From AG41 sp035943095 (lineage in GTDB: Bacteria > Gemmatimonadota > Gemmatimonadetes > Gemmatimonadales > GWC2-71-9), in the NCBI GenBank assembly GCA_035943095.1, contig DASZCN010000028.1, positions 1 to 60,263 on the forward strand: a DNA stretch of 60,263 nt, given 5' to 3'. Positions within the stretch are counted from its first letter, which is position 1. Each line of letters starts with the position of its first letter. Both the position numbers and the translations under genes were made by a program. The notes beneath the pieces were generated by a model that saw only the letters and a list, made by a program, of their open reading frames with translations, made no database searches and was not told the origin of the DNA. This document shows, piece by piece, positions 21,678-29,955 of the stretch.

Positions 21678-22034
21678 TCACTCACCCAGCAGTTCGATGC
21701 GCGCTACGTCGGCGCCGTCACCCGTGCGGTGACCGAGTTTAATGATGCGCGTATAGCCGCCTGGCCGCGCCGCGAAGCGGGGTCCCAGATCCTTGAACAA
21801 GCGGTGGGTCACGTCGCGATCCTTGAGTCGGCGCTCTACCAGACGCCGCGCGTGCAGGTCGCCACGGCGCGCGAGGGTGATCAGCCGCTCCGCGTAGGGG
21901 CGCAGCTCCTTCGCCTTGGCCTCGGTGGTCACGATCTTGTCGTGCCGGAAGAGGCTGGTCGCGAGATTCGCCAGCAGCGCTTTCTTGTGGCTCGCGGTGC
22001 GCGAGAGCTGCCGGCCCTTCGCCCGATGCCGCAT
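21678..22034 (-). CDS. rplQ: Ribosomal protein bL17
   Basis: The 118-residue protein (MRHRAKGRQLSRTASHKKALLANLATSLF) is bL17, which lies at the peptide exit side of the large subunit. It has the expected R-x(4)-R-rich start and the AERLITLARRGDLHARR segment. The ATG at 22034 shares its first base with the rpoA stop (TAATG), giving tight coupling as in other alpha operons. It is the last gene of the operon, followed by the terminator. Confidence 0.96.
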   Translation of the reverse strand: MRHRAKGRQLSRTASHKKALLANLATSLFRHDKIVTTEAKAKELRPYAERLITLARRGDLHARRLVERRLKDRDVTHRLFKDLGPRFAARPGGYTRIIKLGHRTGDGADVARIELLGE

Positions 22035-23092
22035 TACTCCTCGTTCCCTTCGCTCGCCTGGGCCTGTGGGGGCATGCCGGGATCGAGGACCTTCCACTCG
22101 TCCTGGGTCTCTTCGAACTTCATCGCGAAGTTGAGCCCTTCGCGTCGGAGCAGCTCGGCGATCTCCCCGAGCGCCTTTTCGCCGACGTTTTTCACCTTGA
22201 GGAGATCTTCCTCCCGATACTGCACGAGGTCGCCGAGAGTGCGAATGTTCGAGTTCTTGAGGGAGTTGACCGACCGCACCGACAGACCCACCTCGTCGAT
22301 CGAGCGGGCCAGGACCTCCCGCAACCGGCCCGTGGCGGCGCCACCGTTCCCGGGAGCCTGGGCGGCGACCATCGGCACCTTGCCGAAGTCCACGAAGAAG
22401 CGGAAATGCTCCTGCGCCAGGGCCGCCGCGTACGCGACCGCGTCCTCGGGCGAGATGGTCCCGTTGGTTTCGACGGTCAGCGTCAGCCGGTCGTAGTCGG
22501 TACGCTGGCCGACGCGCGTCTCCGCCACGGTGAAGTTGGCGCGCCGCACCGGATTGTAGATCGAGTCCACGCGCACGACGTCCACCGGCATGGTGCGGTC
22601 GATCGGGTGCTGTTCCGCCTCGACGTACCCGCGACCCTTGTTCACGTACAGCTCACCGCCAATGTCACGATCGTCCTGCACCGTGAACAGGAGCTGGTCC
22701 GGATTCACGATGGTCACGGCGCTGTGCGCTTCGATGTCGCGCGCGTACACCGGGCCGGCCTTGTCGTGTTTGACGTGCAGCACGGCCTCGTCGACGTCGG
22801 GCGCGAGCACGAGCGTGAGCGCCTTTAGCCGCTGGATGATCTGGTGCACATCTTCGACCACCCCAGGGATGGTCTGGTGCTCGTGGACCACGCCATCCAG
22901 CCGGAACGCCCACACGGCGGCGCCGCGGAGCGAGGAGAGCAGCATCCGCCGCAGTGAATTGCCCAGCGTGTAGCCGTAGCCCCGCTCGAGCGGCTGGAGG
23001 CGGAACTCGGCGGCATTCGCGTTGTCTTCCCGCTTGGTCATTTCGACCAGGTGCGGGCGAACCAACCCTGTCAAATCGAGAGTCGTCATCAC
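22034..23092 (-). CDS. rpoA: RNA polymerase alpha subunit
   Basis: The 352-residue protein has the alpha N-terminal dimerisation domain (GYGYTLGNSLRRMLLSSLRGAAV) and the C-terminal DNA/UP-element-binding domain (SVRSVNSLKNSNIRTLGDLV, KVKNVGEKALGEI). Length is slightly above the E. coli protein (329 aa) because of an acidic C-terminal tail. It overlaps the rpsD stop by four bases and rplQ by one. Two ATGs open the frame (MMTTLDL). Confidence 0.97.
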   Translation of the reverse strand: MMTTLDLTGLVRPHLVEMTKREDNANAAEFRLQPLERGYGYTLGNSLRRMLLSSLRGAAVWAFRLDGVVHEHQTIPGVVEDVHQIIQRLKALTLVLAPDVDEAVLHVKHDKAGPVYARDIEAHSAVTIVNPDQLLFTVQDDRDIGGELYVNKGRGYVEAEQHPIDRTMPVDVVRVDSIYNPVRRANFTVAETRVGQRTDYDRLTLTVETNGTISPEDAVAYAAALAQEHFRFFVDFGKVPMVAAQAPGNGGAATGRLREVLARSIDEVGLSVRSVNSLKNSNIRTLGDLVQYREEDLLKVKNVGEKALGEIAELLRREGLNFAMKFEETQDEWKVLDPGMPPQAQASEGNEE

Positions 23093-23724
23093 TTGGAATA
23101 GAGCTCGACGATTAACTGTTCTTGGGCGGCGATCGGGATGGCGTCGCGGGTGGGCCGCTGGGTCATTTTGCCGAGCGCCTTGTCGGTATCGACCTGAATC
23201 CAGGACACGGGCTGCCCTCGCCCGAACTGCTCGAGGGCGAGCTTCACTTGCACCAACTCCCGGCTCGCGTCTGCGAGCTTCACTTCGTCACCCGGGCGAA
23301 CGCGGAACGAGGGCACGTTCAGGGTCCGACCGTTCACCTGCACGTGGCGGTGCCGGACGAGCTGGCGGGCTTGGCGGCGGGACACGGCGAATCCCATCCG
23401 GTATACCAGGTTGTCGAGCCGGCTCTCGAGCGCCACGAGGAGGGCCTCACCGGTCACCCCGGGCTCCTTCAATACGCGATCGAAGATGTTACGGAACTGG
23501 CGTTCGGACAGTCCGTAGATCCGCTTGACCTTCTGCTTTTCCCGCAGCTGTCGGGCGTACTCGGAGGCCTTGCGCCGCCGTCCGGACGACTGGCCATGCT
23601 GGCCGGGCGCGTACGCGCGACGCTCGACGGCGCACTTCTCGGTCAAACACCGCGTCCCCTTGAGGAACAGCTTCGTTCCCTCGCGGCGGCACAGTTTGCA
23701 AGCGGGACCCGTGTAGCGCGCCAT
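23089..23724 (-). CDS. rpsD: Ribosomal protein uS4
   Basis: A 211-residue uS4, an early 16S rRNA binder. The N terminus carries a zinc-type cysteine set (CKLC then CLTEKC), followed by RRAYAPGQHGQ and the S4 RNA-binding domain (RLDNLVYRMGFAVSRRQARQLVRHRHVQVNG). The gene sits between rpsK and rpoA as usual for the alpha operon. In E. coli S4 represses this operon; no S4-binding leader could be recognised here. Confidence 0.96.
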   Translation of the reverse strand: MARYTGPACKLCRREGTKLFLKGTRCLTEKCAVERRAYAPGQHGQSSGRRRKASEYARQLREKQKVKRIYGLSERQFRNIFDRVLKEPGVTGEALLVALESRLDNLVYRMGFAVSRRQARQLVRHRHVQVNGRTLNVPSFRVRPGDEVKLADASRELVQVKLALEQFGRGQPVSWIQVDTDKALGKMTQRPTRDAIPIAAQEQLIVELYSK

Positions 23725-23727
23725 CGT

Positions 23728-24120
23728 TCAGACCCGCCGTTTCTTGGGCGGCCGACACCCGTTGTGCGGGATGGGCGTCACGTCTCGAATGGAGCGGATC
23801 TGGAGGCCGGCCGTGGCGAGCGCCTGAATGGCCGATTCACGACCCGACCCCGGTCCCTGCACGCGCACGTGCACGCGCCGCATACCCAGGTTGAGCGCCT
23901 CACGCGCTGCCTGCTCGGCGGCGACGGTGGCGGCGAAGGGCGTGGACTTCTTCGAGCCCTGGAATCCCGCCTTCCCCGACGAACCCCACGTGATCGCGTT
24001 CCCCTGCAAATCGGTAATACAGATGAGGGTGTTGTTGAACGTCGCCGTGATGTGGGCGATGCCCTCGGCCTCCACCACTTTCTTGACGCGCTTCGCGCCC
24101 GCCGCTTTCGCCTGTGCCAT
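23728..24120 (-). CDS. rpsK: Ribosomal protein uS11
   Basis: The 130-residue protein ends with the highly conserved GCRPPKKRRV and has AHITATFNNTLICITDLQGN and KKSTPFAATVAAEQAA, all diagnostic of uS11 in the small-subunit platform. A Lys/Ala-rich leader is normal. It starts immediately after the rpsM stop and ends three bases before rpsD. Confidence 0.97.
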   Translation of the reverse strand: MAQAKAAGAKRVKKVVEAEGIAHITATFNNTLICITDLQGNAITWGSSGKAGFQGSKKSTPFAATVAAEQAAREALNLGMRRVHVRVQGPGSGRESAIQALATAGLQIRSIRDVTPIPHNGCRPPKKRRV

Positions 24121-24504
24121 TTACTTTTTCAGCAAGGGCTTCTTCTTGCCCGCGATGGCGCGCCGCGGCCCCTTCTTGGTGCGCGCGTTGGTGTGCGTGC
24201 GCTGGCCGCGCACCGGGAGATTCTTCCGGTGACGCGCGCCGCGATAGGTCCCGATGTCCATCAGCCGCTTGATGTTCATCGCGACTTCCGTGCGTAACGC
24301 GCCCTCGACCTTGTAGTCGCGCTCGATCACTTGGCGGAGCCGTGCTACCTCCGCGTCCCGGAGGTCACGCACCCGCGCGTCCGGATTCACCCCGGTCTCC
24401 GCGAGGATCTTCTTCGCGTTCCGAGGTCCGATGCCGTAGATGTACGGGAGGGCGAACAGGATTTTCTTGTCGCGCGGCAGGTCGACCCCTGCAATGCGTG
24501 CCAT
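24121..24504 (-). CDS. rpsM: Ribosomal protein uS13
   Basis: The 127-residue protein begins MARIAGVDLPRDKKILFALPYIYGIG and contains GARHRKNLPVRGQRTHTNARTKKG, the basic tail that contacts the ribosomal P site tRNA. Both are diagnostic of uS13. It lies three bases after rpmJ and abuts rpsK. Confidence 0.97.
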   Translation of the reverse strand: MARIAGVDLPRDKKILFALPYIYGIGPRNAKKILAETGVNPDARVRDLRDAEVARLRQVIERDYKVEGALRTEVAMNIKRLMDIGTYRGARHRKNLPVRGQRTHTNARTKKGPRRAIAGKKKPLLKK

Positions 24505-24507
24505 CCG

Positions 24508-24624
24508 CTATCCCTGCCGTTGCTTGTGCTTGGGGCTGCGCTTGCAGATCACGCGGATGACTCCCCGCCGCTTGATCACTCGGCAATGCTCACAAATCGG
24601 CTTTACGCTGGTCCGGACCTTCAA
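24508..24624 (-). CDS. rpmJ: Ribosomal protein bL36 with TTG start
   Basis: A 38-codon frame gives KVRTSVKPICEHCRVIKRRG then VIRVICKRSPKHKQRQG, a zinc-type bL36 with C-x2-C and the later Cys/His ligands. Alignment of its first residues requires initiation at TTG (24624); no ATG or GTG is suitable. A GGGAG element eight bases upstream supports this start. It is the first gene of the alpha operon here. infA, its common upstream neighbour, is absent, and an unrelated gene ends 78 bases away. Confidence 0.92.
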   Translation of the reverse strand: MKVRTSVKPICEHCRVIKRRGVIRVICKRSPKHKQRQG

Positions 24625-24664
24625 GACGGGCGCTCCCGGGAAAAAATTTCCAATTGAGTCTTGA

Positions 24665-24693
24665 ATCTTAGACGGGCTCGTAAGTTAGCGCAA
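24665..24693 (-). promoter_or_regulatory. Candidate sigma-70-like promoter of the ribosomal alpha operon
   Basis: On the minus strand TTGCGC and TAAGAT are separated by 17 bases. They sit in the 78-base gap between rpmJ and the preceding gene, about 40 bases before the TTG start of rpmJ. The gap is the only non-coding space ahead of the operon. Match to consensus is moderate. Confidence 0.45.
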
Positions 24694-24702
24694 GGGGCGG
24701 GA

Positions 24703-25122
24703 TTACGGCGCACTCCGCAACTCGGTGAGAACCCATTCATCGCCCGATTTTCGGAAGCCGAGGAACAGCGTTTCGCGCCGCTCGTCGCTCGTGCCCGCCA
24801 CGACGTAGCGACGCTCGAGCTCCGCATAGCCGCGCTGCGGCTCGACCTCCCGAACCGCGCTCACGGTCAGCCGGCGCTCTGCCCCAGCCCGGAGATGACG
24901 GCGCAGCAGCTCGAGCGCTTGGGCCCGATCCACCGGCGCGGACGGGTCGGCGCCAGGAATCTGGAGGACGACGCTAGGACCTTGGCCGATAATCGCTTCC
25001 ACGTTGTGCGCCAGCCACGCCTGGCGCACGCGCTCGGCCGCCTCGGCGAGCGAGCCCTGGGCCCGCAAGCCGGCTCGAGCCACGGTGCCGAGCAGCAAGG
25101 CGACCACGATCGGGCGAAGCAT
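24703..25122 (-). CDS. Exported NTF2-like protein (DUF4783-type)
   Basis: The ATG at 25122 overlaps the pyrF stop (ATGA) and opens a protein of about 139 residues. It has a signal peptide (MLRPIVVALLLGTVARAGLRA) and one small alpha/beta domain. Segments such as AWLAHNVEAIIGQGPSVVL, ALELLRRHLRAG and GFRKSGDEWVLTELR recall SnoaL/NTF2-like folds of the DUF4783 type, which are periplasmic proteins without known activity. No catalytic residues can be named. The family assignment is by pattern only. Confidence 0.6.
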   Translation of the reverse strand: MLRPIVVALLLGTVARAGLRAQGSLAEAAERVRQAWLAHNVEAIIGQGPSVVLQIPGADPSAPVDRAQALELLRRHLRAGAERRLTVSAVREVEPQRGYAELERRYVVAGTSDERRETLFLGFRKSGDEWVLTELRSAP

Positions 25123-25796
25123 CAGAGGCTCTCCATCAACCGCTGGTACACCCCAGCCGGGTCCGTGGCCTGCGTGATCGGACGGCCGACCACAAGGTGG
25201 GTCGCCCCGCGCCGCGTGGCTTCGGCCGCCGTCACGGTGCGCACCTGGTCGCCGCTCGCGTCCCCTATGGCCCGGATGCCGGGCACGACGATCCACGGGT
25301 CCGGCCCGAGCACGGCGCGGCTCAGCGTCACCTCGCGCCCCGACACCACTACCCCACGGAGGCCCGCTCCCACCGCCAGCCGCGCGAGACGCTCCGTCTC
25401 GACGCCGAGATCCGGCACGCCGCGGCCTACGACCTGCTCATAATCGGCGGCGTCGTGCGAGGTGAGCACCGTGACCCCCACCAGGGCCATCTCACCGGCG
25501 GCCCGCGCGGCCGCGGCGAGCACCACCGGACCGGCCAGCGCGTGCACGGTCGCCATCGTCACGCCCTGCGCGCGCGCAGCCTCGACCCCACCCGCCACGA
25601 CGGTCGGGATATCGTGCCACTTGAGATCGAGGAACACGTGGATCCCCCGCGCCGCGAATTCCCGGACCAGCGCGGGCCCTTCCCGGACGTGGAGCACGGG
25701 ACCGATCTTCGCCCACCGGAGTCCCGGCAGTCGCGCCGCGAGGTCGAGGGCCTCCCGCCCGCTCGGCAGGTCGAACGCGACGATGAGCTCAGCCAC
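25122..25796 (-). CDS. pyrF: Orotidine 5'-phosphate decarboxylase
   Basis: PyrF decarboxylates OMP to UMP, the last step of de novo pyrimidine synthesis. Starting at GTG 25796 the 224-residue TIM barrel begins VAELIVAFDLPSG and has the catalytic Asp-Lys-x-x-Asp region in FLDLKWHDIPTTV-like form (LDLKWHDIPTVV). It ends with VPGIRAIGD and LVVGRPITQATDP, the phosphate-binding loop. It overlaps the end of pyrD by eight bases, indicating coupling. Confidence 0.95.
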   Translation of the reverse strand: MAELIVAFDLPSGREALDLAARLPGLRWAKIGPVLHVREGPALVREFAARGIHVFLDLKWHDIPTVVAGGVEAARAQGVTMATVHALAGPVVLAAAARAAGEMALVGVTVLTSHDAADYEQVVGRGVPDLGVETERLARLAVGAGLRGVVVSGREVTLSRAVLGPDPWIVVPGIRAIGDASGDQVRTVTAAEATRRGATHLVVGRPITQATDPAGVYQRLMESL

Positions 25797-26628
25797 GCGC
25801 GAGCTCCCGCGCGATCCGTTCCGGTACCCGCGGGTCGGCGAGCGCCGCGGTCCCGATCGCGACCAGGGCCGCGCCCGCCGCCAGGTACTCACGCGCGTCG
25901 CCGGCGGTCCGGATACCGCCCACGCCGATGATCGGGAGGTCGACCGTTTCATGGACTTTCCGGGTGGCCAACACACCGATCGGAAGGAGCGCCGGCCCGC
26001 TCACCCCGCCCGCTCCGTTGCCAAGGCGCTTGTTGAGCGTCCCGGGTATGGTGTTCACGAGCGTCACCGCGGCCGCGCCCTCGTGTTTCGCAACCTCGGC
26101 CATGGCCGCGATGTCGGGTAGCACGGGAGAGAGCTTCACCGCGATCGGTCGGGTGCTCGCCCCGCGACAGCGCCGCACCAGTTCGCGCAACCCCTCCGCG
26201 GTCGCCCCGAATTCGAGCCCACCCGCGCTGGTGTTGGGGCAGGACGCGTTCACTTCGAACGCCGCGATCACGGCGAGACCGGTGAGACTCTCGATCACAT
26301 GTACATAGTCAGCGACGGTCGCACCGGCGACGTTGACGAGCACCCGCGCGCGCCGCAAGTGCGTCGCGAGCCACGGGAGCTCGTCGTCGCGCACGGCCTC
26401 GAGTCCCGGGTTCGCGAGTCCGACCGCGTTGAGCATGCCTCCCGCGAACTCCGCCACGCGTGGGGCGGGATGCCCGCGCCGCGGTTCCGGGGTGACCGCC
26501 TTGGTGACGATCCCGCCGAGCGCGTCCAGATCGATGACCCCGCGCACCTCGTGGCCGAAGCCGGCGGTGCCGGAAGCGAGGAGGACTGGATTTTGGAAGG
26601 TCGTGTCGAACAGCCGAACCGCCGTCAC
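25789..26628 (-). CDS. pyrD: Dihydroorotate dehydrogenase, class 1B type
   Basis: The 279-residue FMN enzyme oxidises dihydroorotate to orotate. It has FQNPVLLASGTAGFG, NAVGLANPGLE and the catalytic-cysteine loop NASCPNTSAGG, with Cys rather than Ser as base. Later motifs are VKLSP, NTIPG, GGVSGPALLPIG and GVGGIRTAGDA. Cys places it in class 1, and the sequence fits class 1B, which normally pairs with the PyrK Fe-S/FAD subunit. No pyrK lies next to it, so the electron acceptor is open. It overlaps the amidase gene by four bases. Confidence 0.92.
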   Translation of the reverse strand: MTAVRLFDTTFQNPVLLASGTAGFGHEVRGVIDLDALGGIVTKAVTPEPRRGHPAPRVAEFAGGMLNAVGLANPGLEAVRDDELPWLATHLRRARVLVNVAGATVADYVHVIESLTGLAVIAAFEVNASCPNTSAGGLEFGATAEGLRELVRRCRGASTRPIAVKLSPVLPDIAAMAEVAKHEGAAAVTLVNTIPGTLNKRLGNGAGGVSGPALLPIGVLATRKVHETVDLPIIGVGGIRTAGDAREYLAAGAALVAIGTAALADPRVPERIARELARG

Positions 26629-27884
26629 CGCCCCCTCGCCGGTGCGGCGACCGCGAGCTTGCGCTCGAACTCGAGGAGGTAGGCGACGATCCCGTCTGCG
26701 ATGGCGCTCGCGATCTTATGCTGGCCGAGGCTCGACGCGAGGAACGCCCCGTCGGTGCGATTGGTGGCGAACCCGGTCTCGACGAGAATGGCGGGCCGGC
26801 GCGCCGTGGTGAGGACCATGAAACCCGCCTGCTGCACCCCGTGACCGCCGCCGGGGTGAATGCGCGTCACCGAGTCCTGCACCAGCTCGGCGAGCTGCGC
26901 GGACTCGCGCAGGTACTCGTTCAACTGGAGGTCCCGCAAGATGTATCCCAGCGGGCCGGTCGCCGCGCTCGACGTGCCCGTCTCGAAGCGGATCGCGTCG
27001 TTTTCCGTCTGGGCGACCCGCTGCTGATCCTCGGTTTTTGCGTCGGACAGGAAGTAGGTCTCCACGCCGCTCGCCCGAGCGGCCCGCCGGCCCTCAGGCA
27101 TGGCGTTCACGTGGATGCTCACGAACAGATCGCATTCGGCCTTGCAGAACGCTCCCCGGTCGGCCAGGTCGACGAGGGTGTCGCCGGAGCGCGTGAGCGA
27201 CGCGCCGATACCGCGTCGCACCAGCTCCGCGCGCAGCAGGCGTCCGATCGCGAGCGTGATGTCCTTTTCTACCAGGCCGTCCGGGAAATACCGACCGGGG
27301 TTCCCCGGATCCACGCCCCCGTGCCCAGGGTCCACCACGACGGTATGACGCCCGCGCAACCCGGTAATCGGGTTAGGGGGGGGGGCAGCCACGGGTGCGG
27401 GTGGCGGGGTGGACGGAGGAGGAAGCGTAACCACGGGCGGCGCGGCGGCCACGGCACCGGCCACCGGCAGCTCAACGAGACGCGCCCCCCCACCCACCCC
27501 ACCGGCGGCGTCCCACCGGTAGCGGCTGCCGAGCGCACGCGGCACGCAATCCGCCAGCCAGCTCAACGGCAAGAAGACCGTGTCGCGCGCGACGTACGGC
27601 TCGCCCACGAGGCCGTAGACCACGCCCCCCGTGCGCACGAACGGCGCACCCAGTTCGAAGACGAACACCGTGCCCGAGAGTCCTACCGCCACGCGCGAGC
27701 CCTCGAGCGCCACGATAAGGCCGAGCGGAGGTCCGAGGAGCGACGCCGCGACGGCGGCGCTGCCGCGCTCGTTGCTCACGGGTACGGTCGTCTCTCCGCG
27801 CGGCGTGGAGATCACCACGGCCTGAGCAGGCAGGGCAGACACGGGTCTCGCGATCGAGAGCGTGAGCCACAGGAGGACGCTCAC
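26625..27884 (-). CDS. N-acetylmuramoyl-L-alanine amidase (Amidase_3), exported
   Basis: The 419-residue protein cuts the lactyl-amide bond between MurNAc and stem peptide. Domains in order: signal peptide (about 1-22), an N-terminal beta-rich domain (about 23-135, like copper-amine-oxidase-N or AMIN folds), a Pro/Ala linker, and the zinc amidase. Zinc/catalytic features are VVDPGHGGVDPG, the Glu in GLVEKDITL, LFVSIHVNAMP and ILVETGFATN. The linker includes a run of eight or nine G near 27376. The GTG start overlaps the smpB stop by four bases. Confidence 0.92.
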   Translation of the reverse strand: MSVLLWLTLSIARPVSALPAQAVVISTPRGETTVPVSNERGSAAVAASLLGPPLGLIVALEGSRVAVGLSGTVFVFELGAPFVRTGGVVYGLVGEPYVARDTVFLPLSWLADCVPRALGSRYRWDAAGGVGGGARLVELPVAGAVAAAPPVVTLPPPSTPPPAPVAAPPPNPITGLRGRHTVVVDPGHGGVDPGNPGRYFPDGLVEKDITLAIGRLLRAELVRRGIGASLTRSGDTLVDLADRGAFCKAECDLFVSIHVNAMPEGRRAARASGVETYFLSDAKTEDQQRVAQTENDAIRFETGTSSAATGPLGYILRDLQLNEYLRESAQLAELVQDSVTRIHPGGGHGVQQAGFMVLTTARRPAILVETGFATNRTDGAFLASSLGQHKIASAIADGIVAYLLEFERKLAVAAPARGR

Positions 27885-28336
27885 GAGCGCGTTCCCTTGA
27901 TGCCGCGCGCGAGCTCACGCTCCGCCACCCGACGCTTCAGGTCCTCGCGCTTGTCATGCAGCTTTTTCGCTTTCGCGAGCGCGATCGCGACTTTGGCGAG
28001 GCCATCTTTGAAGTAGAGTTCCAGTGGAACGATCGTGAGTCCCTTCCGGCTGGTTCCGCCGATCAGCTTGCGGATCTCGTTGGCGTGGAGCAGCAGCTTA
28101 CGGGAGCGAGCGGGCGGCGGGTTGTTGTAGCTCCCCGGTCGATACGCCGCGATCGTCATACCCTCGAGCCACACCTCGCCGTTGCGCACGTGCGCGTAGG
28201 CCTCACCCAGACTGGCCTTGCCGGCGCGCAGCGATTTGACCTCGGTGCCCGTAAGCACGAGGCCCGCCTCCCACGTCTCCAGGAGATGGTAGTCATGTCG
28301 CGCCCGCGGGTTGCGGGCGATTGAGACTTTGTCCAC
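27881..28336 (-). CDS. smpB: SsrA-binding protein SmpB
   Basis: SmpB carries tmRNA to stalled ribosomes. The 151-residue protein has the oligonucleotide-binding fold and signatures RARHDYHLLETWEAGLVLTG, TEVKSLRAGKASL and the basic C-terminal tail KKLHDKREDLKRR that reads the empty mRNA channel. It heads a minus-strand array continuing through the amidase, pyrD and pyrF. A good promoter lies 12-40 bases upstream. ssrA itself was not found in the window. Confidence 0.96.
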   Translation of the reverse strand: MDKVSIARNPRARHDYHLLETWEAGLVLTGTEVKSLRAGKASLGEAYAHVRNGEVWLEGMTIAAYRPGSYNNPPPARSRKLLLHANEIRKLIGGTSRKGLTIVPLELYFKDGLAKVAIALAKAKKLHDKREDLKRRVAERELARGIKGTRS

Positions 28337-28347
28337 CGGGCCAGCGC

Positions 28348-28376
28348 AAGATAGAAACCGCGTTGAGAGCGGTCAA
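28348..28376 (-). promoter_or_regulatory. Promoter for smpB
   Basis: On the minus strand TTGACC and TATCTT are separated by 17 bases; the -10 hexamer ends 12 bases before the smpB ATG, so the leader would be very short. It is back to back with the tRNA promoter. Confidence 0.65.
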
Positions 28377-28384
28377 GCCAAGAG

Positions 28385-28414
28385 TTGACTTGAGGTTATA
28401 CCGCCGTCTAATAT
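28385..28414 (+). promoter_or_regulatory. Promoter for tRNA-Leu
   Basis: TTGACT, 18 bases, TAATAT, ending 16 bases before the mature tRNA 5' end. The two hexamers are close to the sigma-70 consensus. The hexamer TTGACT, followed by TG, is also seen ahead of the Fe-S carrier gene at 58226. Confidence 0.7.
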
Positions 28415-28430
28415 TCGCCGTTCCGCGAGT

Positions 28431-28514
28431 GCCGAAGTGGTGGAATTGGTAGACGCGCTGGCTTCAGGAGCCAGTGGGCGCAAGCCCGTGGGGGTTCGAG
28501 TCCCCCCTTCGGCA
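28431..28514 (+). tRNA. tRNA-Leu (anticodon CAG)
   Basis: The 5' GCCGAAG pairs with 3' CTTCGGC, followed by discriminator A; CCA is not encoded. The anticodon arm CTGGC-TTCAGGA-GCCAG shows anticodon CAG, reading CUG leucine codons, the most used Leu codon in such GC-rich genomes. A long class II variable arm (TGGGCGCAAGCCCGT) and the T arm with GGTTCGAGTCC are present. The gene is single, with its own promoter, and converges with the sulfur-carrier fusion gene ending at 28528. Confidence 0.97.
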
Positions 28515-28527
28515 CTCCCGACCCCGG

Positions 28528-29955
28528 CTAGTACCTCGGCATCGTGGAATCGACGGTCGCCGCCCACGCATCGATTCCGCCGCGCAGGCTCCGCACCTTC
28601 GCAAAGCCCGCCGCCTTGAGAATCTCGAGTGCCTTGAGCGAGCGCGCGCCGTGATGACAGTGCGTGACAATCTCGCGGTGCCCGTCCAGCTCGCCGAGAC
28701 GGTCCGGTAGCTCGCCCAGCGGAATCAACTGCGCACCGTCGATGTGCGCGATCGCGTGTTCGTGGGGCTCGCGTACGTCGATGACCACCAACTCCGGGTT
28801 GCGCTGCCATTCGTCCCTGAGCTGCTCGACCGTGATCTCCGCTCCCTCGTACGACGGCTCGGCGCCGATTCCGCAGAACGCGTCGTAGTCGATCGGAGCG
28901 GTGATCGTGGGATGGTCGCCGCACACCGGGCAGTCCGGATCCTTCTCCAGCTTGAGCTCGCGGAACTGGAGCTTGAGCGCGTCGAACAACACGAGGCGCC
29001 CGATGAGCGGCTCGCCCACTCCCAGGATGAGCTTGATCGTCTCCATCGCCTGGATCGAGCCGATGATGCCGGGCAGCACCCCGAGGACGCCGCCTTCCGC
29101 GCACGACGGGACCAGTCCCGGCGGCGGCGGCTCCGAGTACAGACACCGGTAACAGGGTCCCCGCTTCGCGTGGAACACCGATGCCTGTCCCTCGAACCGG
29201 AAAATGGAGCCGTAGACATTTGGCTTATCGAGCAGCACGCACGCGTCGTTCACGAGGTAGCGCGTCGGGAAGTTGTCGGTCCCATCGGCGACCACGTCGA
29301 ACTCGCGGATGATATCGAGCGCGTTCTCGGACGTGAGCCGGGTTTCGAACGGCTCGACCCGCACGTTCGGGTTGAGGTCGTGCAGGCGTGCCGCCGCCGA
29401 CTCGAGCTTGGGCGTGCCCACCGTGGATGTGCCATGCAGGATCTGACGCTGCAGGTTGGTCTTGTCCACCACATCGAAATCCACGAGGCCGATCGTGCCG
29501 ACCCCGGCGGCCGCCAGATACAGCGCTGCCGGTGATCCCAGGCCCCCGGCCCCAACGAGGAGCACCCGGGCGGCCTTCAGCTGCTTTTGACCCTCGAGCC
29601 CCACATCCGGCAGGATGAGGTGGCGCGAATACCGGAGGATCTCTTCGTGTGACAACGGAGGCAGCACATCAGCCACGGCTGTGCCTCCCGCAATGCTCGG
29701 GATAATGGACACGGTGTCCCCGGGCTTCACCGGTGTGTCCCGCTGCGCGAGGTGCCGGATGTCGCGGTCGTTGACGTACACATTGACAAAGCTGCGCAGG
29801 CGGCCATCGTCCGCAAAGAGGTGCGCCTTCAAGGTCGCGTACTCCCCGGTGAGCCGCTCGAGCAGCTCGCCCACACTCCCCCCTTCCAGCTGGAGGGCGT
29901 CGTGCCCGCCCACGAAGGGGCGCAGCGGCGTCGGGATCAGAATCGTCACTGCCAT
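28528..29955 (-). CDS. Fusion of ThiS/MoaD-like carrier, E1-like adenylyltransferase and rhodanese
   Basis: This 475-residue polypeptide joins three activities normally made separately. Residues 1-91 are a beta-grasp sulfur carrier of the MoaD/ThiS/CysO type ending in Gly-Gly (SIIPSIAGG, 90-91), but the chain continues. Residues ~100-350 are a ThiF/MoeB E1 domain: GAGGLGSPAALYL (135-147), NLQRQ, DGTDNFPTRYLVND, zinc pairs C268/C271 and C342/C345, and C285 in SCAEGGVLGVLPG. Residues ~375-475 are a rhodanese with active Cys433 (CHHGARS). The E1 would adenylate a carrier Gly-Gly end and the rhodanese supply sulfur. The start overlaps the JAMM peptidase stop by ten bases. Function in CysM-dependent cysteine synthesis is inferred from neighbours. 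Confidence 0.9.
   Translation of the reverse strand: MAVTILIPTPLRPFVGGHDALQLEGGSVGELLERLTGEYATLKAHLFADDGRLRSFVNVYVNDRDIRHLAQRDTPVKPGDTVSIIPSIAGGTAVADVLPPLSHEEILRYSRHLILPDVGLEGQKQLKAARVLLVGAGGLGSPAALYLAAAGVGTIGLVDFDVVDKTNLQRQILHGTSTVGTPKLESAAARLHDLNPNVRVEPFETRLTSENALDIIREFDVVADGTDNFPTRYLVNDACVLLDKPNVYGSIFRFEGQASVFHAKRGPCYRCLYSEPPPPGLVPSCAEGGVLGVLPGIIGSIQAMETIKLILGVGEPLIGRLVLFDALKLQFRELKLEKDPDCPVCGDHPTITAPIDYDAFCGIGAEPSYEGAEITVEQLRDEWQRNPELVVIDVREPHEHAIAHIDGAQLIPLGELPDRLGELDGHREIVTHCHHGARSLKALEILKAAGFAKVRSLRGGIDAWAATVDSTMPRY

Noticed and set aside
25797..25976. Longer N terminus for pyrF
   Set aside because: The added residues lie within pyrD in another frame, are arginine-rich and unlike OMP decarboxylases; GTG 25796 gives the normal start.
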